A stretch of DNA of 64,000 nt, taken from assembly GCA_037975125.1 (NCBI GenBank), contig JAJQOW010000014.1, positions 620,001-684,000 on the forward strand, written 5' to 3'. Source of the DNA: Latrodectus hesperus (taxonomy: Eukaryota; Arthropoda; Arachnida; Araneae; Theridiidae). Made by a program: the position numbers and the translations under genes. A model generated the notes under the pieces. That model saw nothing but the letters and a program-made list of their open reading frames with translations. It was not told where the DNA came from and ran no database searches. This document shows, piece by piece, positions 51,401 to 60,596 of this stretch (position 1 is the stretch's first letter; each line of letters starts with the position of its first letter).

Positions 51401-52807
51401 ACTACTTGCTTCCCTAGACTCTTTTCTTTTTGACAAATGCTCTTTCATTCCCAATGACATTAACAATACCTTAATTCATCATAAATATGTAATATAATGC
51501 AACATATTGTACTAATTTTTATTTAACATATTGTACTAATGTTTATTGGTCTCAATTCCAAAAAACATTTGGATAATTAAAAAACATTTGGATAATTGTT
51601 TTTTTAAAGTCTATTTCTTAATTAATTATTGTTCATTGAAAATGGGAGAAATAAACTACACAATTTTAAAGAAAAAGAACTTTTAATCAATTAAATAAAA
51701 AAATGCAACATATATCTAATGTTAAGGTATTTACAAACTCTGTACATGAATATAGTGTCTTATCTACAGCTCTGCAAATTAAAACCATTACTTGCTGAAC
51801 ATGTAAGTCAGAGTAAGTTGTTTCACTGTTAGTTATGGCAACCAAGCTATGCATTCACTTGACAATGAGAATTTGCATGCGGTCACACTCGTGCTGATTA
51901 ACTTCAAAGTTGGTTTTTCTTACCTTTCCTTTTCTTGAGCTTTTTCTCGTTTTCTATTATCTTCACTAGCTGATGGTCTCATGTCTGCTTCAGCTTGGAC
52001 ATTTAGGTCATCCTAATAAACACTAAATACGTTTACTATCATGTGAAATTTAGAGTCTTACTCATAATCTATTCTTCTATATCTTCAGCACTAATTTCAG
52101 AACATCTAGGAATTTTCAAATGAATGTTTTTCAATTAATCAAGGGACACATCTCATTCTCATTTTCTCCCCTTCTCTTACCTTTCCCTTTCTTGAGCTTT
52201 TTCTCATTTTCCTTCTCTTTATCAGTCTTAATTTATTGTGATAATTGGAATTATACTGTACTTAATTATCTGAATTAATGATTAAAGTCTTATTTATCTC
52301 AATTTTTTTAATTTGTATTATCAATTTATATTTTTTGTTAATAACAAAGTTCAGTTTTCAAATAATATATTTAAATGTTCCATTAAGTAAACTTGTGAAA
52401 AGAACTGATTCCTTTCAGTAAGTGAGTGGTTTTTAATTTGATCCCCAAAATGAACATTTTTGTTTATAACTAGTTAAGTTTTTTTGTTCAAATGTTATGC
52501 TTTAATAAATTTTTTTATTTTACTTTGTTAAAATATAAGTAAATTTAAAATACTTAATCATATATAATTGTTTATTATAATTATTAAAAACTAAATCATT
52601 TTTAATATTAAAGTATTGATCATTTTTATCATGTTACAAATTCTTTAGGACTACACAAGTGGGGAGCTCCTGACAGGATTTTTAAAGAAAGAACTTATAA
52701 CAGTCTTACAAAAACTTGTAGCTGATCATCAACAACAAAGAAAGCTTCTGACTGATGATATTGTCAGAGAATTTATGACGCCTAGAAAATTGAATCTTGG
52801 TTTATAG
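29628..52807 (+). CDS. WARS1: Cytoplasmic tryptophanyl-tRNA synthetase, eight coding exons
   Basis: Exons 29628-29772, 29892-30000, 31913-32032, 33756-33938, 38841-39054, 48475-48648, 48742-48882 and 52649-52807 join without a stop into 414 residues. The enzyme charges tRNA-Trp with tryptophan using ATP in the cytosol. It is a class I synthetase: the HIGH-like motif is HLGH (residues 114-117, after YTGRGPSS) and the KMSKS-like motif is KMSAS (293-297). Other conserved blocks are [79 protein letters not shown] and EFMTPRKL. The length is close to that of forms lacking the N-terminal WHEP domain, and no WHEP is encoded in these exons. An in-frame TAA five codons upstream supports the start. All splice sites are GT-AG; intron 5 is the largest (9.4 kb) and carries several transposons. 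Confidence 0.97.
29892..30000 (+). CDS. WARS1: WARS1 coding exon 2
   Basis: Acceptor TTTTAG. It encodes [18 protein letters not shown] and [13 protein letters not shown]; donor GTATTA. Intron 1 is only 119 bp. Confidence 0.96.
30486..30800 (+). mobile_element. LINE 3' fragment (RTE/CR1-type ORF2 C-terminus)
   Basis: An open segment (30499-30738) encodes [43 protein letters not shown] and INIKNW-like blocks. This is the common C-terminal tail of arthropod LINE endonuclease-reverse transcriptases. It ends with an (AAG)n tail (about 30789-30802). The 9-base aatattttt at 30477-30485 and 30801-30809 may be the target duplication, which would make this a heavily 5'-truncated insertion in WARS1 intron 2. 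Confidence 0.75.
31913..32032 (+). CDS. WARS1: WARS1 coding exon 3 (HIGH motif)
   Basis: Encodes [20 protein letters not shown] followed by RGPSS and the ATP-binding signature HLGH; donor GTAAGC. Confidence 0.97.
32150..32830. other. GC-richer block of unknown origin in WARS1 intron 3
   Basis: This block is clearly less AT-rich than the surrounding intron and contains decayed open segments on the minus strand (for example 32603-32397, and a stretch reading [20 protein letters not shown] near 32190-32250). No family is recognised. A decayed transposon is the likeliest explanation. Confidence 0.4.
32856..32889. repeat. (AT)n microsatellite
   Basis: Uninterrupted AT dinucleotides at the right edge of the GC-richer block in WARS1 intron 3. 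Confidence 0.93.
33756..33938 (+). CDS. WARS1: WARS1 coding exon 4
   Basis: Encodes [20 protein letters not shown] through [20 protein letters not shown], part of the Rossmann core; donor GTGAAT. Confidence 0.96.
34821..37020 (-). pseudogene. Ty3/gypsy retrotransposon pol fossil
   Basis: Read right to left the fragments are in pol order. [20 protein letters not shown] (about 36670-36610) resembles the protease-RT linker. [20 protein letters not shown] plus [10 protein letters not shown] (about 36300-36210) is the end of RT/start of RNase [21 protein letters not shown] followed by [12 protein letters not shown] (about 35945-35840) is the end of RNase [21 protein letters not shown] (about 34960-34900) resembles the integrase zinc-binding region. 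Stops and frameshifts are frequent and most of the RT core is unrecognisable. It lies in WARS1 intron 4, antisense. No LTRs were identified. Confidence 0.8.
38841..39054 (+). CDS. WARS1: WARS1 coding exon 5
   Basis: Encodes [20 protein letters not shown] through [10 protein letters not shown] and CLIPCAIDQ, including tryptophan-pocket segments; donor GTAAGA. Confidence 0.96.
39688..40745. mobile_element. piggyBac-like MITE
   Basis: The left end TTAACCTTTTCAGGACGGGG (39688 on) resembles the reverse complement of the right end (TTTACCTCTTCGCGACGGGC, ending at 40745). The left terminus carries the TTAA target typical of piggyBac; the right one is altered to TTTA. No transposase frame is present, so the element of about 1.06 kb is non-autonomous. 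Near the right end a segment starting aaatgcatatatgcaccgcc occurs twice (40666-40687 and 40709-40730). It lies in WARS1 intron 5. Confidence 0.65.
41180..41850 (-). pseudogene. Tc1/mariner transposase fossil (C-terminal part)
   Basis: The minus strand shows GMPYTIFQQ (about 41510-41484), where Tc1 transposases have the catalytic FQQDNA region. It then shows a YCLGL-like remnant of the PWPA-SPDL block, then [16 protein letters not shown] and MLVEKGGNI (about 41365-41210) from the C-terminus. The catalytic DNAPH sequence is not preserved and frames shift repeatedly. The part above 41560 is uncertain. Confidence 0.6.
42769..43826 (+). mobile_element. Helitron copy A, non-autonomous
   Basis: Starts with TCTATATATATAAAA (5' TC end) followed by the conserved GTGTCACGATGTATGTTC block. 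It ends with a Helitron-type 3' hairpin, CAGCCAC (43795-43801) pairing with GTGGCTG (43810-43816), then GGTCAGCAAT. The interior matches copy B for most of its length, but a short segment with ATGCCGCGGAAA (a possible remnant of the Rep-helicase ORF start) stands where copy B has helicase sequence. It has no coding capacity. Confidence 0.8.
43827..45431 (+). mobile_element. Helitron copy B, internally deleted
   Basis: Begins TCTATATACATATAAATTTC directly after the 3' end of copy A. It ends with the hairpin CAGCCA (45400-45405)/TGGCTG (45416-45421) and GGTCAGCTTG at 45431. It carries a C-terminal helicase fragment. The ends are homologous to copy A, so both derive from one autonomous family by different internal deletions. 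Confidence 0.82.
44424..45013 (+). pseudogene. Helitron PIF1-like helicase C-terminal fragment
   Basis: The first frame (44424-44834) encodes [51 protein letters not shown] and GTRLVIK. After a frameshift near 44820 the second frame encodes the helicase motif VI-like [14 protein letters not shown] and ends NVVHKVVLR at 45013, as Helitron helicases end. An intact Helitron protein has Rep and full helicase domains; here only about the last 190 residues remain. Confidence 0.88.
45432..45459. repeat. (TA)n microsatellite at the Helitron 3' end
   Basis: TA repeats begin immediately after the CTTG 3' terminus of Helitron copy B. Copy A is also preceded by TA repeats (about 42757-42768), so the pair probably inserted in an AT microsatellite. 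Confidence 0.9.
46368..46550 (+). pseudogene. Transposase N-terminal fragment, Brinker/pogo-type HTH
   Basis: A 60-codon frame contains [20 protein letters not shown], resembling the first helix of the Brinker-type DNA-binding domain found at the N-terminus of many arthropod pogo-like transposases and domesticated relatives. The usual following recognition helix with a W-R-K pattern is not clear. Surrounding sequence (45740-47000) is less AT-rich than the intron average and may be the rest of a decayed DNA transposon. Confidence 0.4.
48475..48648 (+). CDS. WARS1: WARS1 coding exon 6 (KMSAS motif)
   Basis: Follows a pyrimidine-rich acceptor. Encodes [20 protein letters not shown] and [15 protein letters not shown]; donor GTAAGC. 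Confidence 0.97.
48742..48882 (+). CDS. WARS1: WARS1 coding exon 7
   Basis: Encodes [20 protein letters not shown] through [17 protein letters not shown] of the anticodon-binding region. Intron 6 is only 93 bp; donor GTAATT. Confidence 0.96.
50237..50389 (+). mobile_element. tRNA-derived SINE family 1, old copy C
   Basis: Starts gccgagttgtcagc and continues with ttggaatccactttaa, then a diverged body reading cctgtg/gtgccaaacatgac, matching the copies at 16138 and 23524 but on the plus strand and with many substitutions. The B box is damaged. No clear target duplication. It lies in WARS1 intron 7. Confidence 0.7.
51501..51597. repeat. Two small tandem duplications
   Basis: aacatattgtactaat occurs at 51501-51516 and 51525-51540, and aaaaacatttggataatt occurs twice within about 51561-51597. 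This is local replication slippage in an AT-rich intron. Confidence 0.75.
51924..52012 (-). other. Antisense exon-like block with splice sites
   Basis: On the minus strand, acceptor TTTATTAG and donor GGAAAG|GTAAGA bound 89 nt that are open ([20 protein letters not shown], then a Lys/Glu-rich run). It lies within WARS1 intron 7 on the opposite strand. No family is recognised. A related block with the same donor sits at 52181-52220. It could be an exon of an unknown antisense gene or a decayed gene copy. Confidence 0.4.
52181..52220 (-). other. Second antisense exon-like block, paralogous to the first
   Basis: The minus strand reads GAGAAAAAGCTCAAGAAAGG then GAAAG|GTAAGAG, nearly identical over about 40 bases to the end of the block at 51924. 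It encodes a Lys/Glu-rich run ([15 protein letters not shown]). No good acceptor was found upstream, so this copy may be partial. Confidence 0.35.
52649..52807 (+). CDS. WARS1: WARS1 coding exon 8 (terminal)
   Basis: Encodes [20 protein letters not shown] through [15 protein letters not shown] and ends with TAG at 52805-52807. Confidence 0.97.
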   Translation, partial: DYTSGELLTGFLKKELITVLQKLVADHQQQRKLLTDDIVREFMTPRKLNLGL

Positions 52808-52872
52808 TAAATGTTTATACTTGTTCTAAGAAAATGCTTTACAGCCTACCATGTTTATGCTTTCATTCTCTT

Positions 52873-52878
52873 AATAAA
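52873..52878 (+). terminator. WARS1 polyadenylation signal
   Basis: AATAAA lies 66 bases after the WARS1 stop codon. Because the region is AT-rich, chance occurrence is possible, but the position is typical. Confidence 0.6.
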
Positions 52879-52879
52879 T

Positions 52880-54480
52880 ACTCTGAAATGCTTTTCTCAT
52901 TTATTTTTATAAAATGTAGCAATAATATCTTACATATATTAATAATTATTATCCCAGGAAGATTTTGTTAACAGCCATTTTAGTTTATATATTTTTTACT
53001 ATGCACTTTAAATTTTGACATTCTGCCTTACTATGTGAATAACAGACATCTTTGGCAACTGCAAAACATTCTGAATTTTAATTTGTGTTGTCACTAAGTA
53101 TAAATATTATAATAAGAATTTAAATTACAAAATGAAAGGTAAAAATTTTATTATAAGACAAGATGTTTGATTTTATTTAATTGTTACTTTGTTATATACA
53201 GTATTCTGCATCATTCAGAAAAAAAAATAATTTTCTAAACAAATTTTAAAATGTTAATGTGATGTTAATTTTGGTTTTGCTTCAGCTTATCGTATTATGA
53301 CCTGTTTTCCAAATGTTTCTTTAATTTCTATTATTAAAATATATTATTTTGAATGTAATTTTTTTAAACAAATTAGATGTTACACTCACAACTTCTCTAA
53401 TAGTTTATGTATCAGTAGTTTAAAGTTATTACTTTCCCTTCAAAGCAGACTTTTATAAAAGACAATGATATTACTTTTATTTAAATAATTAAGTTCAAAT
53501 AATGAAGTATTTCTTAAGTTTACTGTATTATGAATATTTTTTAAGATTTCCTATCTTGGTTTTTAGTATTGATACATTGTAAATTAAAGATATAAGCAAT
53601 TAAAATTGTGATAATTAATAGCTGATTTAATAAAGTTCAGTATTTTTATGTATAAGAATAAGAAATTTAATCATTTAAGCCTAATTAACTGTTACAATAT
53701 TCATGAAATCTATTCCATAAATGAAAATCAAGTAAAAATTAATTCACAAAATGACACCAACTTCTATTTTCTCAATTTTTTTTATAAAGTCAAGTTTCTG
53801 GTATATTCGATGAGACTGAAAAGAATAAATAAATGAAATAAAAAAGTATGAATATTGTGAAAAAGAAATACTTATTTAATTATTACTGAGGATTATTTTA
53901 AATCTAGAAATTCTTTTAAAAATTTATAACTTAAAATTTATTAGTTTATAAAAATATCTCATGTACTCTAATCAGTGAATTATTTGTTGATATGAAAAAT
54001 AAATGAATTGTTTAAATTCTGAAATATATAGTTTATAATGCAAGTAATTAAGTAAAATGATGGTATTCATTATAAAAATTACAAGTTAATAATATAATCA
54101 ACAAACTTTAAGAGTATTGTAAAAATAAAATATTCTCAATTATAAACTGCTGTATGAATTTTTTCAAATTAAATTATTTTTCTTTATCAAGATATTACAT
54201 TTTTGTATAGTTAATAATTACTCAAATTATGCTTTTATAATAAAATGAAAGAAAATAATGTGAAAGTGTCTTCAGGTACAAAACAATAACAGAATTAGTT
54301 TATTAGTATATTTTGTTTTATTCTTCAATTTTTCTTTCTTTAGTTATACTTAAGATTTTCTTTTATATTTTAATTCTTGTTATACTATTGAAGGGAATAT
54401 ATTTATGTTTTTAAAAATATGTTATTAAAAGGAATAAAAATGCTCTCTCTAAAAGGACTTAGTTTTATTTCTTTCTTATA
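52880..54480. other. AT-rich intergenic stretch, no gene seen
   Basis: Between the WARS1 3' end and the I-like LINE. Only short AT-rich open frames without splice or domain support (for example 53648-53836). Confidence 0.55.
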
Positions 54481-57400
54481 TTGTTAGACCAGGTCTTGGA
54501 CCTGGCTAACATTTATGGTGCACAGATCATCGCTCTGCAGGAGACCATATTGAAGGGTATCAATTCCCTCAATATCAAGGGATATAATATTTATAGAACT
54601 GATAGACCAGACAGGGGTGGTGGAGGACTTGCTTTCCTCATTAGAAATATTAACTATCAAAGTATAAAATTCAGTGGAATAGACAGTTCTGTCCTAGAAA
54701 TTCAAGGCATTAAGTTTACTTGGAGGAGCAAAACCCTAAATATCTATAATATGTACCATCCCCCAAACAATAAGGGTCTGCCTTCTAACATGCATAACTT
54801 CCTTGTGGACAACGCTATTCTGATTAGAAATTTAAATGCAGAACATACTAGTTGGGGGTGTACTGAAGAAAATCGAAGAGGTAGTGAACTCATTAAAATG
54901 GCTGACGATTGTGGTTTCATCTTTTAAACGATGGTACACTAACCCATGTATCTTACAGTTATGACACCACTGAAGCACTGGATGTCATTGTTAGCCCCAG
55001 TATCTACCCGAGGAGTTCCTGGTCAGTCCACGAGAACATAGGTAGCGACCATCTCCCTTTTTTGATTGAACTAAATGGCGAATTACCTGTTTTTGAAAGC
55101 AACAAAAAGTACTGGAATTTCAAGAGGGCTGACTGGGAGTCCTATACCCGTTTTTTTGAAACCAATATTAACTCTAAACCCATGACAAATATTCTTGATT
55201 CTGATTGGCTCACCCTGAAATCAGTTATTATAAATAATGCTAAAAAGGCTATTCCCAGGGATAATATTAAGAGTTTTAAGAAATTATTACCCACAAGTCA
55301 CCAGCTTCTGTTGGAGGAGAGAAAAAGAATTCTCGGCGCCCTAAATGAGCCTAAGGATATTTCTCGTAGAATTAATTTAAACAAAGTCAATGCTGAGATT
55401 AAACTAGCCTATGCACAAATCAAGAGAGATAAATGGAATGAACTTTGTTCTGGGCTTGATCCAAGGGTCTCCAATAGTAAATTGTGGAAATTAGTGAAGA
55501 GTATTAGTAAGGAACAGCCTCAGGAAGAACTATGCAATACTATTCAAGACACAGACGGCCGAATTCCCCAAACTGATTGCGAGCCTGCTGATATCCTTGA
55601 TGCACACTATCAGATAACTGGCAAGCTTAGCTTCTCTCATGTTGACAGATCTGTCACGAAGAGAGCCAGAAACATTGTTTACGGGTGCTGTAGTTCCCGC
55701 GAGGGGATACCCATTTTCTCAACTGATTTTGATTTGCACGAACTCAAGGCTTCCTTCATGGATACTGATACAAAAATTCCCTGGTCCTGATGGCATTCAC
55801 GGATACCTCATTGAACATCTGGGTCAGGCTGAAAGACAGAGATTCTTGGACATAATAAACTTATCTTGGAAATCGGGACGGCTTCCCGATATTCAAGACT
55901 GGAAAAGGGCAACCATCATCCCTTTCAGAAAGCCAAACAAAGACGCCAGTTCTCCCGAGAGTTATAGGTCCATCGCACTTACATCTATTGCGTGTAAGAT
56001 AATGGAGAGGATGATTTTAAAGAGACTTCTATTTTATTTGAATTCACGTGGTCTTTTCCCCAAGGAACAATATGGTTTCAAATCAGGACATAGTACTACA
56101 GATGAGGTGCTTTATTTGACCCAGAGGATTCGAGATGCGCTCAATTTGAAGCCTACAAATCACACAGAGGCAGTTTTCCTGGACTTGTCCAGGGCTTTCG
56201 ATACTGCTTGAAATCAGAGACTTATTACCAAGCTCTTTGATGGTTTCGGAATTCGTAATAGGGCCCTGCCTTGGATATATGATTTTCTAAGAGACAGAGT
56301 AATCAGGGTTAGATTTAACAACTCCATGTCGAATGGTCTTAAGTTGGGACAGGGTCTTTCTCAGGGCTCCGTTCTGAGCCCTATTCTTTTACACTATTTT
56401 TGAGTGGCATCGAGAAAGTTATCTCCAGCAGATGTGAAGTGAGATTGTTTGCGGACGACATAGTCCTCTGGGACTCCGGTGCCAATACTGCTGACTTGGA
56501 AAATAATATCAACCAGAATCTAGTTGATGTGTGGAACTTTGCTGAAAACCACAAATTATGTTTTAATCCTTTAAAATCCACTACCAGTTTCATTACAACA
56601 AATAGAAAGCTGTACAATTACCAGCCTAGGATTTTTCTGAACAACCAACCTCTCTTAGTGGATAGATATCCAAAATACCTGGGTTTTGTTATGGAACCTG
56701 AGATTACAAGCAATAAGCACATCGACCATCTTGTAGAAAAATGCAGAAAACGTCTGACTATCCTGAAATATATAGCTGGACGCGACAGGGGAGCAGAAGC
56801 ATTTACGCTTAGAAATATTTACATCGCGCTCTTAAGACCCATCCTGGAGTATGGCTTCCCAGTTTATACTGCTGTGCCTCTAAGACTAGCCTTCAGAAGC
56901 TTGAGCGAGTTCAACTGAGCGCAGCTCGGATTATTACTGGTCTTCGAAACAGCTGTCCCAACGACATTGTTCTATACGAGGCGAATTTGCTACCACTCAG
57001 TCACAGAAGAGACTCAAATCTTGTGAAGTATTTTAATGAACTCTTTAGTTATGGCTCCCAAAATCGAACCTCTGACTTTCTCAGGGGCTGGATTAATAAC
57101 CAGAGACTAAAATGAAAAAGTCCCCTTAGTCAGATAGCCAGTGATAATATTATCTCCAATACTGTAGAGTCGCATTCCTTGAACCCATCCATTGACCCGT
57201 CTGAGGGTGGGGATGGGTTCATTAACGGGGTATATTTTCACCAAAATCTTCCTATCGAGGTCAACAAGTCTACAGATCTTCCTGAGTACCTAAGGCAACT
57301 TGCTCTTGAGTTGATCAACAATATCCATGATGATACTGTGCTTATTTACACGGATGGTAGCAGAAATGACAGAACTTGTTCCGGTAATGGGGTATTTATT

Positions 57401-58030
57401 AAGTATCAAAACGAATCCCACCAAATCTCAATCATCAAAAAAGACGGCTGTTCCGTCTTTCGCAGTGAACTTATTGCAATTAATGTGGTTCTTGATAACG
57501 GTTCTTTCTCTCCCTGGGAATGAGGAAATCTGGATTTTGTCGGACAGCCGGAGCGCCATCCAGCATCTTACTAACTGGCACAGAGTCCGTGATAATACAG
57601 GAGTAGCTATGTTAGACAAGCTTAGACGGCTCTCCTCATTTCGTGAGATTCACTTACAGTGGATCCCTTCCCACGTAGACCTTGCGGATAACGAATTGGC
57701 TGATGCCCTAGCAAAAAGAGGTACTGACGAGTCTTTGCTTACTCCGGCGTCTCTTACCTATACTGAACTATACTCTAGACATAAAGACCTTGTTCGATCT
57801 GCATTTGCCATTCCCCCTGTGCACCATTGGTACCAGGGATTTCTATCCCTCCGGTGCAGCACAGACTGGAACAAACTACAATAACACGTTTTCGAAGTGG
57901 CCACCTAAGATCATTGACATTTGACAACAAAGAAAAGGAATTTCCAACTTGCGCTAAGTGTTCCAAAAGATAAGTCACTCCGGATCATATCCTTGAGTGC
58001 TTGGGACTCAATAAAGAGAAGACCTTCTGG
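54481..58030 (+). pseudogene. I-like LINE ORF2 (EN, RT, RNase H), broken
   Basis: The endonuclease part shows IIALQETIL, DRGGGGLAFLIRN, LNAEHTSWGC and LDVIVSPS, with a frameshift near 54920. The RT starts after a shift near 55780: PDGIHGYLIEHLGQ, WKRATIIPFRKPNK, SYRSIALTSIACKIMERMIL, YGFKSGHST, VFLDLSRAFDTA, then an in-frame stop at about 56209; the LSQGSVLSPIL block; catalytic FADD at 56448-56459 after another break. RNase H is split by a shift: YTDGSRNDRTCSGNG, FRSELIAI, ILSDSRSAIQHL, WIPSHVDLADNELADALAKR. The tail carries FRSGHLRSLTFDN and a CAKCS...DHILEC zinc-like motif with an internal stop. It is inactive. Confidence 0.9.
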
Positions 58031-58124
58031 AGCGACCATTATTGGTCATTGATTTCCTGAGAGTGTGCAATGTCATAGACTCGGTCTAGCGCTGCTAGAC
58101 AACAGGGATAAGCAACAACAACAC
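54481..58124 (+). mobile_element. I-clade-like LINE, 5' truncated and broken
   Basis: A GC-richer block of 3.6 kb containing only ORF2: endonuclease lacking its first part, RT, RNase H and a C-terminal Cys/His segment. It ends with a short CAA-type repeat tail (about 58113-58124). ORF1 and the 5' UTR are absent, as expected for 5' truncation during target-primed reverse transcription. The RNase H domain and RT pattern favour the I clade; Jockey-like is the alternative. Confidence 0.85.
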
Positions 58125-58434
58125 ATTTTAAAATTTCATGTTTAGAAAAATGCTTTGATTCATAGCATATAACTATTGTTAATTTATCTAGATAGAAATG
58201 TTTTATAATTTTAAAGTCATCTTATAAAATTGTTTTTATGAAATGAACTTATAGTTCTGAAACTGTATATGATTGATTATAGGTAACTGATGATGAATAA
58301 AAATATAAATGATGGTGGATAATTAAAAAAAATAATGCTTTAAAATAAAATCAGAATATATATAAAGTTATCTTTCTAAATAGAAACTTTGAAACAAAAA
58401 TATTTTAACTTTTTATTTCAATAGACTTTGGAGC

Positions 58435-58594
58435 TCTGGCAACTTTTTTTTCAATAGCCAATGAGCTTGCTACAGAGGCTCATAATTCTCCTCAGCCATT
58501 CAAATGTTTGACCCTCATTAACAGCAATGCAATTACCAGCCGAAAATTAATTTGCCAGCAAGTTAAAAAGTTTTCCAGTGACAGAACCATTTAA
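58435..58594 (+). other. Possible terminal coding exon of unknown gene
   Basis: A pyrimidine-rich acceptor (TTTTTATTTCAATAG) precedes 53 open codons (FGALATFFSIANELATEAHN and on, ending KKFSSDRTI) and a TAA at 58592-58594. Composition is clearly less AT-biased than the flanks. The family is not recognised and no upstream partner exon was found; it lies between two transposon fossils on the strand opposite to the P-like one. It may be a gene's last exon, a processed fragment or chance. Confidence 0.3.
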
Positions 58595-58624
58595 ATTATA
58601 ATAGCCAGACTTAGAACAAAGCAC

Positions 58625-60088
58625 TTAAAAGGCATGAGAATTTCTACAGATAGACAATGGAGTTACACCAGGCCTTGTCCTCACTATCGCTGCATTTCTA
58701 TTTAAATACCTAATTCGTATAAATGTTCTCAAGCGACAAAAAAGTTTAATTGCCTTTCGATTTACAGTAGGAAAAGAAGACTCTGTTTCATTTATTAATG
58801 TTGCTATGACATTTTTCCTTTTAGAAAATGGGACACCATGAAGTTTGCGTAACATTATGTCCATTTGTTTTATAGTTTCTATCCATGCTTTTGTTGGAAC
58901 AGTAAGTTCCCCAACAGAAATTACATTAATCCACTCGGAATGATTGGGCATATCGAATGAATTTCTTGATATAGTTCAAAGTGAAATATCTTTAATTTTA
59001 TAAGCAATATAACCTGCCACATAAACCATAGCTTCTTTTTCAAATGGAGATATATCACAATTTGGATTGGTAGAGAGGCAAGTTCATTTTCCCAAGATAA
59101 AGGTAAGGCATTAATTGAGAATTCACGATTTAATTCATCATCTTTAGAATCAAAAGAATTGATAATTTCTTGATGCTCTTTTACATTAAATGCAGAGTTT
59201 AACATTTCACTTGTTAAATAAACGTCTGGTCCATTTTCTCAACAGTTTACTTTCGGTGACAAATTAGGTAATTTATTTGCGAGCAATATTTTTTTAAGCG
59301 AATAATTACTTCAGAACGAGAAAGATGGTCATTGAATCTCCCGAGACCTCTAATTTGGCTGAAGAGGATAAGGTATGACACCCGCCACGATCCGAAATTA
59401 TTGCTCGAACTTGAACACCAGTGAATTCGACTTCTTCTATTACAGAAAATAAAAGTTTTTTATTCATTTTACAGTCGATTTTATTTTCGTTTTTAATTTT
59501 TGTATTTCATTTAAAAGCAAATTTTTATTTGATTTCAATCGTTTAATTATTCTTGTTGTAGAAGTTCGATTTCTTTTTTGCTCATTTTTAAGGAATTTCA
59601 CTGTATTTTCTGCGCATAATATTCTTTTTTTCAATTCTTCTATATTTTTTAAATATTCATTGCATTTAAGGCATTTAATGTCTCCATCACATTGATTTTC
59701 TGTATCACATAATTTATGTGAACTTACACATTCAATTCTTTCAATAGCTTCTACTAATCTTCTTCTTTTCGTTTGTCTCTGTTCTCTTGGAGTATTTTGA
59801 ATTATGTTTAAAGCCGGTAACTTAAGATTAGGCAGAGCCGTCGGTTTTAATATTTTTCTCTCTGGCAAACCAAGTAGTCGATTTTGCATGTCGTCCATAA
59901 ATTCATTCAAATCAAAATGCTCACTACATACTCTAGCATTATTGATGTTGATTTTGTCACTTCTTCGACATCTTTGCACCCATTCCTACGAAAGCATTTG
60001 ATTTTCTTTTGGAAATCGATGAAATATTATATTTTCCTTTTGTATTTTGATATGTATTTGAACACGTAGCAACAGCACACGATGTCAT
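58625..60088 (-). pseudogene. THAP-domain P-element-like transposase fossil
   Basis: From an ATG at 60088 the minus strand encodes SCAVATCSNTYQNTKGKYN. A 1-base shift leads to FHRFPKENQMLS, a TAG, then EWVQRCRRSDK, NARVCSEHF and RLLGLPERKI: a THAP zinc finger (C-x-C...C-x2-H pattern) broken by one shift and one stop. A coiled-coil-like charged region follows (59700-59470, LKKRILCAENTVKFLKNEQK). Further on, GELTVPTKAWIETIKQMDIM (about 58915-58855) and LRTFIRIRYLNRNA (about 58740-58690) match C-terminal blocks of P-element/THAP9-type transposases. The middle catalytic part is largely missing. Terminal inverted repeats were not found. Confidence 0.8.
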
Positions 60089-60212
60089 GTTTTCCTCTTT
60101 AAAAATACTCTTGCTTAAAATGAAAACATTAACATTAAACTAGCCAAAATGAATGAGAAAGCTGCGATCAGACACAAGCTAGCCCAGAGAATGCCAGCCA
60201 GTCGATGCCCAG

Positions 60213-60220
60213 TGACGTCA
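60213..60220. promoter_or_regulatory. CRE-like palindrome TGACGTCA
   Basis: An exact 8-base cyclic-AMP-response-element palindrome in a locally GC-rich patch (about 60170-60300), about 380 bases upstream of the ATG at 60597. It may belong to a promoter of that frame or to the terminal region of the P-like transposon. Function is not shown. Confidence 0.3.
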
Positions 60221-60596
60221 CGCTCTTCCCCTCTCTGATGACAAGGCGGCTAGCTATACATCAAAGCAATGAGTCAGTCATTATGTTTTCCCTAGCCCTG
60301 TGTTGAATTTAGGAGGAAAATAAAATTCGTAGTCGATGAAAACAATTTCCTTATTCAATCGGAAATTTTGAGAAGTAAAAACTGGGATGATCTTAAAATA
60401 TAATTAATTTAAAAATATTTCATTAGTTATTATTAAAAATATATTTTAGAATTAATAAAGTTGATTGAAATAAATCATCATAAAACTGAATTTATGGTCA
60501 ATAAACTTCTACTTCAACTGCTCATTAATCCAAAGGAAAACAAAAACCTTTAGTTTTGCGTGTACACCTTGCGTATTGCTATGAAAATTTAAAAAC

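Noticed and set aside
54487..54510. Small hairpin at the left end of the I-like LINE
   Set aside because: The 7-bp stem lies inside the coding sequence for LDQVLDLAN and is probably chance.
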